DNA of 64,000 bases from Acidimicrobiaceae bacterium (GCA_020637235.1 JACJWG010000018.1:39201-103200), one strand, 5' to 3'; positions 23,633-32,625 are shown, numbered from the stretch's first letter. Numbers and translations are program-made. Notes: a model not told the origin generated them from the letters alone.

Positions 23633-25737
23633 GCCGATGCCTCGAACAGCCGGCCCTGCGCGCCGTCGGCGGGGCGCCGGGACACGCGGAGTGCGATCGC
23701 GCCCGCTGCGCTGACGAGCGACGCGATCACGGTGAGCGACGACGCATCGGTGCCCGTCGCAGGCAGGCTCTCCTCGCTCGCGGCGGCAACGACCGGCCAT
23801 CGAGTCGACTGCGACGGCTCCCAGCCGGCGGTCACGGCGGCCACCGGCGGGGACGACGAGCTGGAGCCGACCCCGGTGACGACATCCGACGGTCCGGACG
23901 CTGCGGCGGACGTTGCGCCGGGCGGCGCGGGGCAGGCGACATCCGGCCGATCATGGCGCTGGCACACCAGGACGACAGCGACGTTCGTGGAACGTGCGTC
24001 TCCGGTGGCGATGGTGAACGCGCCGGCCTGTGCCGACGTGGTCGGTTCGATCACGACGACGTCGGTGGCCGCGGTGGTGTTGTTGCCGCTGTCGGCCATG
24101 GCGACACCGAGGTTGATCACGGCGCTCAGTTGTCGGATCGTTCGACGCCCCTGTGGCGTGTTCGGGTCGCCGGTGAGCAGCTCGCCGGCGAGCCGGCCGT
24201 CGAGTACGACCGTGCGGCCGCCGATGTCCAGCGCGAGTCCACGGTCGAGCAGTTCGCCGGTGCCGTCCCAGCGTTGGAGGTCGGCCATCAACGCGGTGAG
24301 GAACGCAGCGATGCTCACTGCCGCGTCGCTCGAGCCCGGCGACGTCGCGCCGGTTCCGTTGCCGCCGGTGCTCGCGATGGCCACGCCGACATTGGCGACC
24401 GCGACGTGCTGATCGATGCTCGCCACGCCGTCGCCCGTCGCGGTCACGGCGCCGTGCTGAGCGATCGCCGTGGTCGACTGGTTGCCGACCGCCGTGGCGT
24501 CGCCGGTGGTGACCGAGCCGGCACCGCCCGACGAGAGCAGCGATGGCAGCAACAGCGCGACGAGATCGACGGCGCGCTGGTGATCGGGCATCGAGACGAA
24601 CGCTCCGGCTGCGGCGGCGATCGATGCGTCGATCGGCATGCCGTTCGCTCCGGTGTTGGCCCATGCGAGCCCGACGTTCATCACGATCGCCCGTTGGTCG
24701 ATGGAGAGGACCGCCGTTCCGTCGCCGATCGCGACGGCGATCTGGCGGACGTCGGTCGTGGCGTCGTTACCGATCGCCGTGGCATCGCCGCTGACGACGG
24801 TGCCGCTCGAGCCGGCTGCACCGGGGGCGTTCGCGCCACTGTTCGCGACGGAGACGCCGATGCGCACCGTGACGGCACGTTGGTCGACGCCCTCGGACTC
24901 GCCGGCCGCCGCGTCCGCACCGGACGCCTGGACGATGCCGACCACGCCGTCGTTGCCGATCGCGGTGGCGTCGCCCGTGGTCGTCGCCCCGGAACCCACG
25001 CCGGCAGCGGCGTTGGAGCCGGAGGTGGCGACCGATCCGCCGACGTTGAAGACGATCACGTACTGCACGATGTCGGCGGTCGCGTCGTCGGTGAGGTGTG
25101 TGGTGGCCTGCTGGTCGATGGTGGTGCGGTCCACCGATCCGGTTGCGGTGGCCGACCCGGTGTCGACGCCCGCTCCCGTGCTGTCGGGGGACGTGCCGTC
25201 GGCCGTCGTGGCGTTGTGCCCCGTGTCGGCCACGGCGATCGCCGCGCTCGTCACGTCGGCGGTCTGCTCGATGATGGTGCTGTCGGTGACGGTGCTGTCG
25301 GTGACGGTGTCGTCGGTGACGGTGTCGTCGGTGACGGTGTCGTCGGTGACGGTGTCGTCGGTGACGGTGTCGTCGGTGACGGTGTCGTCGGTGACGGTGT
25401 CGTCGGTGACGGTGCTGTCGGTGACGGTGCTGTCGGTGACGGTGTCGTCGGTGACGGTGTCGTCGGTGACGGTGTCGTCGGTGACGGTGTCGTCGGTGAC
25501 GGTGCTGTCGGTGACGGTGCTGTCGGTGACCGTGTCGTCGGGGGGTGACGCCTCGGTGCTCGACGGCGGGCCGCTGTCGGTGTCGTCCGCAGCCGCGAGT
25601 GGTGCGGCGAGGAACGACACGCCGACGAACACCGTCACGACGGTCGACCTCGCGCTCGTGCGACGGCGCGCCCGGGGGGCGGCAGCACGCCGGCCGCCGC
25701 CCCCCGTTCTCACGCCGAGCGGGTGCTCAGGCCGCAT
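23629..25737 (-). CDS. LPXTG-anchored surface protein with DxTVT and TGDATAxGN repeats
   Basis: A 702-residue secreted protein. A long signal peptide (about 49 residues, basic n-region) leads to 18 DxTVT pentapeptides, then several units of roughly 60-70 residues that share VDQRA--VNVGVA-ANTG-N and TGDATAxGN. The C-terminus has LPATG (residues 658-662), a hydrophobic stretch and Arg-Arg, i.e. a sortase signal, with an unusual extra tail. The strand-like repeats could form a beta-solenoid or fibre (inference). No sortase gene is in the window. The ATG overlaps the upstream stop by 11 nt, and the downstream lipoprotein overlaps its stop. Confidence 0.75.
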   Translation of the reverse strand: MRPEHPLGVRTGGGGRRAAAPRARRRTSARSTVVTVFVGVSFLAAPLAAADDTDSGPPSSTEASPPDDTVTDSTVTDSTVTDDTVTDDTVTDDTVTDDTVTDSTVTDSTVTDDTVTDDTVTDDTVTDDTVTDDTVTDDTVTDDTVTDSTVTDSTIIEQTADVTSAAIAVADTGHNATTADGTSPDSTGAGVDTGSATATGSVDRTTIDQQATTHLTDDATADIVQYVIVFNVGGSVATSGSNAAAGVGSGATTTGDATAIGNDGVVGIVQASGADAAAGESEGVDQRAVTVRIGVSVANSGANAPGAAGSSGTVVSGDATAIGNDATTDVRQIAVAIGDGTAVLSIDQRAIVMNVGLAWANTGANGMPIDASIAAAAGAFVSMPDHQRAVDLVALLLPSLLSSGGAGSVTTGDATAVGNQSTTAIAQHGAVTATGDGVASIDQHVAVANVGVAIASTGGNGTGATSPGSSDAAVSIAAFLTALMADLQRWDGTGELLDRGLALDIGGRTVVLDGRLAGELLTGDPNTPQGRRTIRQLSAVINLGVAMADSGNNTTAATDVVVIEPTTSAQAGAFTIATGDARSTNVAVVLVCQRHDRPDVACPAPPGATSAAASGPSDVVTGVGSSSSSPPVAAVTAGWEPSQSTRWPVVAAASEESLPATGTDASSLTVIASLVSAAGAIALRVSRRPADGAQGRLFEASA
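25276..25545. repeat. 18 x 15-bp tandem repeat (DxTVT)
   Basis: Eighteen 15-bp units alternate between two variants, GGTGTCGTCGGTGAC and GGTGCTGTCGGTGAC, encoding DDTVT and DSTVT on the minus strand. The variants form runs (2, 7, 2, 4, 2 and 1 units), so whole blocks were probably duplicated. It is coding, in frame, and has no spacers. Confidence 0.9.
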
Positions 25738-26872
25738 CGCCGGAACCGTCGTCCGACCCGGTGTTCGAGCCGTCGTCGTCCGACTCGGTGGACGAGTCGT
25801 TGTCGATCATGCCGGTGCTGCTCTGCGTCACGGTGAACGTGGCGCTGTTCGTCGCGGTCGCATCACCGGTGGTGATGTGGTTGCCGGCACCCGACGTGTT
25901 GGTCGACATCGACGTGTTCGCCGACGTCGCCGAGCCACCGGCACCGCCATCGGCGCTGGTGTCGGTGCCCTCGCCCATGCCGGAGGCCTCGCCACCCATC
26001 GCCGCCGAGTGCGACGACTGATGGGTCGAGCTGCCCTGCGACACCGTGTTGTGCTGGGTGTTGCCGCCGCTGTTGGCATGGGCGTCCTGCGCCCCGGCCA
26101 CCACCACGCCGGACGACTGCGAGCTCGCGCCGGCAGCCATCGCGTCGCCGCTCGTCGACCCCGAGCCATCGCTCTGCTGGTCGCCCATGTTCATCAGGTT
26201 CGCGTCGAGGGTCTGATCGACCGACCCGCTCACCGTGTTCGACGCGTCGGCCGAACCCGACGTGATCATGTTCGCGCCGTCGTCGGTGTTGCTCGACGTG
26301 GCGTCGTTGGTGGCCGAGGCCGTGCCGCCGGCGCCTGCCATCGCGTGCGTGCTGTCGTCCGACACGTTCGAGCCGCCGCTGTCGTTCGAGCCGCTGTCGT
26401 TCGAGCCGCTGTCGTTCGAGCCGCTGTCGTTCGAGCCGCTGTCGGTCGAGCCGCTGTCGGTCGAGCCGTCGTCGGTCGCCGTGCCGCTGCCGATGTCGCC
26501 GGTCGTCCACGACTGGCCGTCGGCGTGTCCGGATCCGCCGTTGGCGTCGGACATCGCGTCCTGCATGGTGTCGCTGCCCTGAGCAACGTCGTTCAGCTGC
26601 TCGTTGTCGCCGGTGTTGCTCCACGCCTGCTGGGCGAACGCGACGTCGGCCCACGCGCCCTGATGCGCGAGCGATGCGGTGTCGGCCGACGGCTGCTCAC
26701 CGTTCTGGTTGCCGGTGTCGTTCTGGTTGCCGGTGTCGTTCTGGCCGCCGGTCTGACTGCCGTTCTGGTTGCCGGTGTCGTCCTGCGCTGCGACGGCCCC
26801 GACGGGACCGGCCGCGGCGACCGTGGCCGCGAGTGCGAACGCGAACCGACGTGATCGAGTGAAGTGAGCCAC
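25727..26872 (-). CDS. secreted low-complexity Ser/Asp/Asn/Gly protein
   Basis: A 381-residue protein with a clear signal peptide (basic start, then AAAGPVGAVAAQ cleavage region). The mature part is almost only Gly, Ser, Asp, Asn, Thr and Gln, with Q/N-rich NQNDTG repeats, GSNDS repeats, and TGDATATNSATFTVTQSS near the end that echoes the TGDATAxGN units of the next protein. I find no catalytic domain. The GTG start is firm: GGAGGT lies 6 nt upstream. It is the first gene of the surface operon, its stop overlapping the next ATG. A biofilm or matrix role is a guess. Confidence 0.72.
   Translation of the reverse strand: MAHFTRSRRFAFALAATVAAAGPVGAVAAQDDTGNQNGSQTGGQNDTGNQNDTGNQNGEQPSADTASLAHQGAWADVAFAQQAWSNTGDNEQLNDVAQGSDTMQDAMSDANGGSGHADGQSWTTGDIGSGTATDDGSTDSGSTDSGSNDSGSNDSGSNDSGSNDSGGSNVSDDSTHAMAGAGGTASATNDATSSNTDDGANMITSGSADASNTVSGSVDQTLDANLMNMGDQQSDGSGSTSGDAMAAGASSQSSGVVVAGAQDAHANSGGNTQHNTVSQGSSTHQSSHSAAMGGEASGMGEGTDTSADGGAGGSATSANTSMSTNTSGAGNHITTGDATATNSATFTVTQSSTGMIDNDSSTESDDDGSNTGSDDGSGDAA
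26375..26477. repeat. 15-bp tandem repeats (GSNDS/GSTDS)
   Basis: Five full units GAGCCGCTGTCG(T/G)TC plus partial units at both ends encode GSNDS and GSTDS on the minus strand inside the low-complexity secreted protein. Confidence 0.85.
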
Positions 26873-27074
26873 GAGTACCTCCGTTGGTGTGTGGTGTGAG
26901 ATGCCCGTTCCCGCAACGAGCCGGAGGTCCCGTACCCGAGGGCGCCACCAGCAAACGGTTCTTCGAACCGGAACCGATCGTTCACCCGATCCGTGCTCGG
27001 CGGGTGACGCGCTCGGGTGAGCATTACGTTGAACTGGTCATCACCTGACCGGTTTCGGAGCGCACGATGACGGC

Positions 27075-27713
27075 ATGACCACAGCGGACACCTCACCTCA
27101 GCTCGTCGCCGACCCGCGGCCGATCCTCCACCGTGCCATCGCCACGCTCGTCGACGTGGCGGCTCGTGTGCGACCCGACCAACTCGTCGCGCCGACACCG
27201 TGTCCCGACATGGACGTGCGCACGATGCTCGCCCATCTCGTCGGCGTGCTCGATCGCATCGCGGCGCTCGGTGCCGGCGACGACCCGTTCGGTGTGGTCG
27301 AGGCGCACGTCCCCGACGACGACTGGACCGGTGCGTTGACCGCCGCCCGGGCTCGCGCCGACGATGCGTGGCGGGACGACGTCGTGCTCGAACGGCCGAT
27401 GGCGTTGCCGTGGATCCAGGGAAGCGGCGCCGAGATCCTGACGAGCTACCTGTCGGAACTGACCGTGCACACCTGGGACCTCGCCGTCGCCACCGATCAG
27501 GAGCCGAGGTGGGACGACACCGTCGTCGCCGCCGCGCTGGCGGCGCGTCCGATCCTGCCCGCGACGGACCGACGATCGTTGTACGAGGAGATCTCCGCGT
27601 CGCTCGGCCTTCCCGAGGTGGCCATGCCGTTCGCCGAGGCCGTCCCGGTCGCCGACGGCGCTCCAGCCATCGACCGCCTCGTCGCCTGGAACGGTCGCGA
27701 TCCGCAGCGTTGA
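27075..27713 (+). CDS. TIGR03086-type DinB/mycothiol maleylpyruvate isomerase-like protein
   Basis: A 212-residue protein of the actinobacterial TIGR03086 family, related to mycothiol-dependent maleylpyruvate isomerase N-domains. PTPCPDMDVRTMLAHLVGVLDR holds the first metal His (AHLVG), and LSELTVHTWDLAVATDQ holds the other two-residue set HTWD. PILHRAIATLVDVAARV is the first helix. It probably uses mycothiol or a metal to transfer a group; the substrate is unknown. The surface operon starts divergently about 200 bp upstream; that gap contains a small GGTTC/GAACC hairpin and nothing else I can name. Confidence 0.85.
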   Translation: MTTADTSPQLVADPRPILHRAIATLVDVAARVRPDQLVAPTPCPDMDVRTMLAHLVGVLDRIAALGAGDDPFGVVEAHVPDDDWTGALTAARARADDAWRDDVVLERPMALPWIQGSGAEILTSYLSELTVHTWDLAVATDQEPRWDDTVVAAALAARPILPATDRRSLYEEISASLGLPEVAMPFAEAVPVADGAPAIDRLVAWNGRDPQR

Positions 27714-27730
27714 GTCACCCGCTCGTCGAC

Positions 27731-27760
27731 ATGTGACCGGTCACCTCCGACCGGTCACAT
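27731..27760. terminator. 12-bp perfect hairpin, bidirectional terminator
   Basis: ATGTGACCGGTC pairs perfectly with 27749-27760 around a 6-nt loop, between the convergent TIGR03086 and RibD-like genes. Its right arm includes the stop codon of the minus-strand gene (27755-27757). Confidence 0.7.
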
Positions 27761-28321
27761 GGACGAGTTGGGCCGCGAGCGGACCACCACCGCGCCCGAC
27801 GCGAACTCGTGGCGGTCGACCACGTCGAGCTGGAGCGGCTGGCGCAGACCGGCGAGCAGGGTGGGCCCACGCCCGGCGAGCACCGGATGCACGACGAACT
27901 CGAACTCGTCGATCAGCCCGAGATCGGCGAGCGCCGTCGGAAGGGTGACACCTCCCACCCACAACGAACTGCCGTCCTGTTGCTTGAGCCGCCCGACCTC
28001 GGTCCCGAGATCGCCCCGCACGAGTTCCGCGTTCCAGTCCACGTCGGTCAACGTGGACGACACCACGAACTTCTTCGCCCGGTCGATCGCTTCGGCGAAC
28101 GCGATGTCCGACGCACCCATCCAGTCGGGCCATGTGCCGTTCGCCGGCCGCCGCCACGCCGACTCCATCATCTCGTACGTCACCCGGCCGAAGAGCAGCC
28201 CATCGGCCTCCTCCATCGCGGCGGTCCAGTACTGCATCGACTCGTCGTCCGGTGGGAGCCCGGCCTCGTGATGGCAGCAGCCGTCGAGCGTGACGTTGAT
28301 CGAGTATCGGAGCGTTCTCAT
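27755..28321 (-). CDS. RibD C-terminal/dihydrofolate reductase-like protein
   Basis: A 188-residue DHFR-fold protein of the RibD_C group. MRTLRYSINVTLDGC is the first strand and loop, DGLLFGRVTYEMMESAW the NADPH-site helix, VGGVTLPTALADLGLIDEF the GG motif and following helix, and HPVLAGRGPTLLAGL the C-terminal strand. It is a cytoplasmic NADPH-dependent reductase of unknown substrate; members of this group are not true folate enzymes. GAGGAGAACC before the ATG supports the start. A similar class of stand-alone reductases is frequent next to DinB genes in actinobacteria. Confidence 0.88.
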   Translation of the reverse strand: MRTLRYSINVTLDGCCHHEAGLPPDDESMQYWTAAMEEADGLLFGRVTYEMMESAWRRPANGTWPDWMGASDIAFAEAIDRAKKFVVSSTLTDVDWNAELVRGDLGTEVGRLKQQDGSSLWVGGVTLPTALADLGLIDEFEFVVHPVLAGRGPTLLAGLRQPLQLDVVDRHEFASGAVVVRSRPNSSM

Positions 28322-28417
28322 CGATGGTTCTCCTCGCGGTGCGGTCGATCGGCGGTGAGCCGGTTCCTCGACGGTGGACGCTCGCGCATTCCGCTTCTCA
28401 TCGGTGGCGACGGGCGC

Positions 28418-28933
28418 TCACGTCGAACGGCGTTCGACGAGGCCGCGGACATAGGCGGCCTGGCCGGCGTGCTGGAGGCAGTCGTCGATCACGCTCACGA
28501 GGCGCACCCCGGCGGTGACGGGCGGATCCCAGCGGCGGTCGACGATCCGATCGAGCTCGGCGGCGTCGACGCGGCGAACGTACTCGCCGGTGCGGTCCGT
28601 CACGGCGCGCACGTAGTCGAGCAGCACGTCCGGGCCGTCGGGCCGAACGGCGGCCACCTGCTGTGGGCCGTGCCCGTACCCGGTGTCGGACCGATCGAGC
28701 GAGAAGCCGAACCGGTCGACGAACCCGAGTTCGGTCCACGCCTGCTCGCGTCCGGCGAGTTCGGCGACGTGATCGTCCTGCACACGGGTCGCGTGCCACA
28801 CGAGCCAGGCGATCGAGTTCGCCTCCGCGTCGGGTCGGTGGGCGAGGTCGTCCGCCGACAGACCGACGATCGCGGCCTCGACGTCGGTGACGAATCGGCC
28901 GAAAGCGTCGAGCAGGAGGTCACCGATGTCCAT
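28418..28933 (-). CDS. DinB-family protein (DUF664)
   Basis: A 171-residue DinB bundle. AWLVWHATRVQDDHVAELAGRE shows the first His of the metal site, and the C-terminal LVSVIDDCLQHAGQAAYVRG the second pair. WTELGFVDRFGFSLDRSDTG in the middle is typical of the DUF664 branch. It is probably a mycothiol-linked transferase; substrate unknown. ATG 28933 lies 6 nt after TACGGT, the leaderless arrangement, so the upstream ATG at 28993 is not used. Confidence 0.85.
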   Translation of the reverse strand: MDIGDLLLDAFGRFVTDVEAAIVGLSADDLAHRPDAEANSIAWLVWHATRVQDDHVAELAGREQAWTELGFVDRFGFSLDRSDTGYGHGPQQVAAVRPDGPDVLLDYVRAVTDRTGEYVRRVDAAELDRIVDRRWDPPVTAGVRLVSVIDDCLQHAGQAAYVRGLVERRST

Positions 28934-28939
28934 CCGCCC

Positions 28940-28945
28940 ACCGTA
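28940..28945 (-). promoter_or_regulatory. leaderless -10 box TACGGT
   Basis: TACGGT on the minus strand, then 6 nt, then the ATG of the DinB gene at 28933, with no ribosome-binding site between. Confidence 0.5.
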
Positions 28946-29021
28946 CGCGCCGCCACGACACACCGCACCGATGTGGCGGCGAGCCGAGCCCACGGCTCAC
29001 GACGTCGGCCGACCACCTGGA

Positions 29022-29429
29022 TCAGACGTCTGCCGACGTCGCTGCGAGCCTTCGGAGCGTGTGGTCGAGGAGACGGTGGACCTCCTGCCGGGGCAGGTCG
29101 AGGACGTACGCGATGTCGGCGACATCGAGGCACGCGACGAGTGCCAGCGACTCGACCCGAGCGACGAGGGAGGGCTGATCCTCGGTTGCCCGACAGTCGC
29201 ACACGCCGCTCGACACGAGCTGTGCCGTACGAAGGAGCTCCGTCCGGCTGGGACACGACCCATCGTCCATCCCGCCGAAGTGCGTGGCGAACGAGTTGGC
29301 CATGCGTTCCGCGACGTCCTGCTCGTCCCCGCACGCGACGAGGAAGTGGTACAGGACAGCCCCATCGCGGTCGTACGAGGCGGCGGCAGCCGACAGATCG
29401 TCTCGTCGACGACGCCTCGTCCCGATCAT
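29022..29429 (-). CDS. short sigma-factor-like protein
   Basis: A 135-residue protein resembling a shrunken ECF sigma factor. SYDRDGAVLYHFLVACGDEQ and VAERMANSFATHF match region 2.1-2.2 with its usual gap, but the DNA-melting region 2.3-2.4 is missing. VESLALVACLDVADIAYVLDLPRQEVHRLLDHTLRRL is a good region-4 helix-turn-helix. It may bind DNA or core polymerase without opening a promoter, or be a decaying sigma gene. AAAGGG stands before ATG 29429. It is not coupled to a visible anti-sigma factor. Confidence 0.6.
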   Translation of the reverse strand: MIGTRRRRRDDLSAAAASYDRDGAVLYHFLVACGDEQDVAERMANSFATHFGGMDDGSCPSRTELLRTAQLVSSGVCDCRATEDQPSLVARVESLALVACLDVADIAYVLDLPRQEVHRLLDHTLRRLAATSADV

Positions 29430-29512
29430 CCTGCCCGACCCTTTCGACCGCCGGCACGTCCGGCCGTCGGCCTTCGGTGCCCGTCTCGGGTCGCGTTCAG
29501 ACCACCCGAGCG

Positions 29513-29998
29513 TCAGACCTCGCCGCGGTGGGCGCGTTCGAGCGTGGCGATGTCGATCTTGCCCATCTGCAGCATCGCGTTCATCGCCCGCTGGTTGGCT
29601 TCGGTGGTGTAGTCGCCGCACAGTTCTTCGAGCTGTTTCGGGATCACCTGCCACGACACCCCGAAACGGTCCTTGCACCATCCGCAGGCGCTGGGCTCGC
29701 CGCCGTCGCTGGTGAGCAGGTCCCAGTAGCGGTCGACCTCCTCCTGGGTGTCGACGGAGAGGTAGATCGAGAACGCCTCGTCGAGCCGGAAATGCGGTCC
29801 CGCATTGAGTCCGATCACCGGGAGACCGGCGACGACGAACTCGACGATGAACTCGCTGCCCGCTTCGGCGCCCGGCACGCCGGCAGGCGCGGTGAGCACG
29901 CTCGTGACCGACGAGTCGGGGATGTGCTCGGCGTAGAAGCGTGCTGCCTGGCCGGCCTGGTTGTTGCCGAACCACAAGTGCGGTCGTGCGGTTGCCAT
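29513..29998 (-). CDS. PhnB-like VOC-family protein
   Basis: A 161-residue VOC protein of the PhnB/3-demethylubiquinone-methyltransferase-like group. HLWFGNNQAGQAARFYAEHIP opens the first module; FSIYLSVDTQEEVDRYWDLL and CGWCKDRFGVSWQVIP form the second, the last being the hallmark of this group. The C-terminal NQRAMNAMLQMGKIDIATLERAH is a usual helical tail. Function is unassigned in this family. GAAGGAG 10 nt before the ATG supports the start. The roughly 230 bp to the phosphoketolase start on the other strand contain no further gene. Confidence 0.88.
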   Translation of the reverse strand: MATARPHLWFGNNQAGQAARFYAEHIPDSSVTSVLTAPAGVPGAEAGSEFIVEFVVAGLPVIGLNAGPHFRLDEAFSIYLSVDTQEEVDRYWDLLTSDGGEPSACGWCKDRFGVSWQVIPKQLEELCGDYTTEANQRAMNAMLQMGKIDIATLERAHRGEV

Positions 29999-30225
29999 CG
30001 TGGGGGCTCCTTCGTGTCGTCGGCGGCTGTCGTGCCGCACCCTCGAACGGTTCGACGGAGCAGCTGCTCGAAAGTGATCGCACGGCTGGCGATCGGCTGG
30101 CGATCGGCTCGCGCCGATCCGTCGTCGTCTCGACACCGTCGAAGCGGGTACCGGCTCACACGACCGTATCGCCGGGACGTGCGTCGTCGGCGACGCGGCC
30201 AGGTGTCCTCCACGAAGGAGCTCCC

Positions 30226-32625
30226 GTGGCGACCGAACAGCAGATCACGACAGGTACGTCGCAGCCCGTGGAGCTGGACGCACTCGACCGGCTCTGGCGT
30301 GCGGCGAACCACCTGGCGGTCGGACAGATCCATCTCCAGGACAACCCGCTCCAGCGGCGCCCGCTCGCGGTGAGCGATCTGAAACCTCGATTGCTCGGCC
30401 ACTGGGGCACGACGCCCGGCATCAACCTCGTCTACGCGCATCTCCAACGACTGATCGTCGAACGCGATCTCCGGATGATGCTCGTGACCGGCCCCGGACA
30501 CGGAGGACCGGCGCTGACGGCGAACACGTGGCTGGAAGGATCGTTCACGACGGCGTACCCGTCGGTGCGCCGCGACGAGGCCGGGATGCGCTGGCTGATG
30601 CGCGAGTTCTCGTGGCCGCGCGGCATGCCGAGCCACGCCGCGCCGAACGTGCCCGGATCGATCAACGAAGGCGGGGAGCTCGGCTACAGCCTGGCGCACG
30701 CCGTGGGAGCGGCGTTCGATCACCCGGATCTGGTCGTGGCCTGCATCATCGGCGACGGCGAGGCGGAGACGGGCCCGCTGGCCGCCAGCTGGCAGAGTGC
30801 ATCGTTCCTCGACCCGGTGCACGACGGAGCGGTGCTCCCGATCTTGCACCTCAACGGGTACAAGATCGCCAACCCGACCGTCCTGGCGCGGACGAGCGAC
30901 CATCGACTGACGGCGATGTTCGACGCCTTCGGATGGGCGGCGGAGATCGTCGACGCGATGCCGTACGTCGACGAGCCGTCGGCGGTGCACCGGCCGTTGG
31001 CAGCGGCGCTCGACCGGGCGGCCGATGCGATTCGCGAGATCCAGGAGCGCGCTCGTGCGGCTGGTGGAGCGGACCCCTCGACGGAGGTGCGGTGGCCGAT
31101 GATCGTCCTCCGCTCCCCGAAGGGGTGGACCGGACCGGCGGAGGTGGACGGTCAGCCGGTCGAGGGGACATGGCGGTCGCACCAGGTGCCGATCGACGAC
31201 GTGCGGCACGACGCCGAGCACCGCCGCATGCTCGAGACGTGGCTCGCCCGGTATCGCCCGCACGAGTTGTACGACGACGACGGTGCGCCGCGGGCGGACG
31301 TCGTCGGTTGGTTGCCCACCGGTGACCGATCGCTGGGCGGGACGCCGTACGCGAACGGCGGACGGCGTCGCATCGAGTTGCCGCTGCCGGAGTTGCGTGC
31401 CTTTGCAGTTGCGGTCGATCGCCCCGGCGGCGCCTCGTCGGAGCCCACCCGGGTGCTCGGCCGGTACCTCGACGCGCTGATGGACGCCACCACTGCCGAT
31501 CGGAACTTCCGGCTGTTCGGCCCCGACGAGACGGCGTCCAACCGGCTCGACGCCGTGTACGCCAGTACCGGCAAGGCGTGGCAGCTGCCGATCAGGGACA
31601 CCGACGAGCACCTGTCGCGCCACGGTCGCGTCGTCGAGTTGTTGTCGGAACACGTCTGCCAGGGATGGTTGGAGGGCTATCTGCTCAGCGGACGTCACGG
31701 TATGTTCTCGTGCTACGAGGCGTTCGTCCACATCGTCGACTCGATGTTCAACCAGCACGCGAAGTGGCTGGACGTGTGCCGCGACCTCGACTGGCGACGG
31801 CCGATCTCGTCGTTCAACTACGTGCTCACCTCGCACGTCTGGCGCCAGGACCACAACGGGTTCTCCCATCAGGATCCCGGCTTCGTGGACCATGCGCTCA
31901 ACAAGAAGGCCGACGTCGTTCGCGCGTACTTCCCGCCGGATGCGAACACGTTGCTCCACGTGGCCGACCACTGCCTCGCCAGCACCGACCGGATCAACAT
32001 CATCGTGTCCGGCAAGCAGCCGACGCCCGACTGGCTCGACGTCGACGCCGCCCGTGCTCACTGCGACCGGGGGATCGGCATCTGGTCGTGGGCGAGCAAT
32101 GACTGCGGCGAGCCCGATGTCGTGCTCGCCTCCGCGGGCGACGTCCCCACGGTCGAGGCGCTCGCAGCCGTCGCCATCCTGCGCCAGCGACTGCCCGACC
32201 TACGCGTCCGGTACGTGAACGTGGTCGACCTGATGCGCCTGCAAGACCGACACCGGCACCCGCACGGCCTCGACGGCGCTGCGTACGACGCGATGTTCGG
32301 CACCGATGTCCCGATCATCTTCGCCTACCACGGCTATCCGTGGCTGATCCATCGCCTCACCTATCGACGCCACAGTCATCACCACCTCCATGTTCGCGGG
32401 TACGTCGAGGAGGGCTCGACGACCACCCCGTTCGACATGGTCGTGCGCAACGACCTGGATCGCTTCCACCTGGTGCTCGACGTCGTCGACCGTGTCCCTG
32501 GTCTCGCCACGAGGGCTGCAGACCTCCGCCAGGACATGCTCGACGCCCGCAACGAGCACGTGCGCCACGTGACCCGACACGGCGAGGACCTGCCCGAGAT
32601 CCGCAACTGGTCGTGGCCAGGGTGA
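30226..32625 (+). CDS. xfp: xylulose-5-phosphate/fructose-6-phosphate phosphoketolase
   Basis: A 799-residue ThDP enzyme that splits xylulose 5-phosphate or fructose 6-phosphate with phosphate into acetyl phosphate plus glyceraldehyde 3-phosphate or erythrose 4-phosphate. Seen: GHWGTTPGINLVYAHL near residue 55, VTGPGHGGPALTANTWLEG, the ThDP motif GDGEAETGPLAASWQ, and NGYKIANPT; SYEAFVHIVDSMFNQHAKWL and the C-terminal HGYPWLIHRLTYRRHSHHHL are full-length family blocks. Length equals the family norm. GAAGGAG precedes GTG 30226. Its TGA overlaps the GTG of acetate kinase, making an acetyl-phosphate to acetate plus ATP unit. Confidence 0.95.
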   Translation: MATEQQITTGTSQPVELDALDRLWRAANHLAVGQIHLQDNPLQRRPLAVSDLKPRLLGHWGTTPGINLVYAHLQRLIVERDLRMMLVTGPGHGGPALTANTWLEGSFTTAYPSVRRDEAGMRWLMREFSWPRGMPSHAAPNVPGSINEGGELGYSLAHAVGAAFDHPDLVVACIIGDGEAETGPLAASWQSASFLDPVHDGAVLPILHLNGYKIANPTVLARTSDHRLTAMFDAFGWAAEIVDAMPYVDEPSAVHRPLAAALDRAADAIREIQERARAAGGADPSTEVRWPMIVLRSPKGWTGPAEVDGQPVEGTWRSHQVPIDDVRHDAEHRRMLETWLARYRPHELYDDDGAPRADVVGWLPTGDRSLGGTPYANGGRRRIELPLPELRAFAVAVDRPGGASSEPTRVLGRYLDALMDATTADRNFRLFGPDETASNRLDAVYASTGKAWQLPIRDTDEHLSRHGRVVELLSEHVCQGWLEGYLLSGRHGMFSCYEAFVHIVDSMFNQHAKWLDVCRDLDWRRPISSFNYVLTSHVWRQDHNGFSHQDPGFVDHALNKKADVVRAYFPPDANTLLHVADHCLASTDRINIIVSGKQPTPDWLDVDAARAHCDRGIGIWSWASNDCGEPDVVLASAGDVPTVEALAAVAILRQRLPDLRVRYVNVVDLMRLQDRHRHPHGLDGAAYDAMFGTDVPIIFAYHGYPWLIHRLTYRRHSHHHLHVRGYVEEGSTTTPFDMVVRNDLDRFHLVLDVVDRVPGLATRAADLRQDMLDARNEHVRHVTRHGEDLPEIRNWSWPG

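Noticed and set aside
25276..25545. CRISPR array
   Set aside because: Units are contiguous 15-mers with no spacers, in frame, and encode DxTVT pentapeptides.
23347..25548. 733-residue plus-strand ORF
   Set aside because: It is antisense to the repeat-rich surface genes; its Val/Gly/Arg repeats mirror the DxTVT repeat, and the minus-strand frames have signal peptides and an LPATG anchor.
24638..26854. 738-residue plus-strand ORF with TVSSV repeats
   Set aside because: Also a shadow of the minus-strand repeat genes with no start signal or domain.
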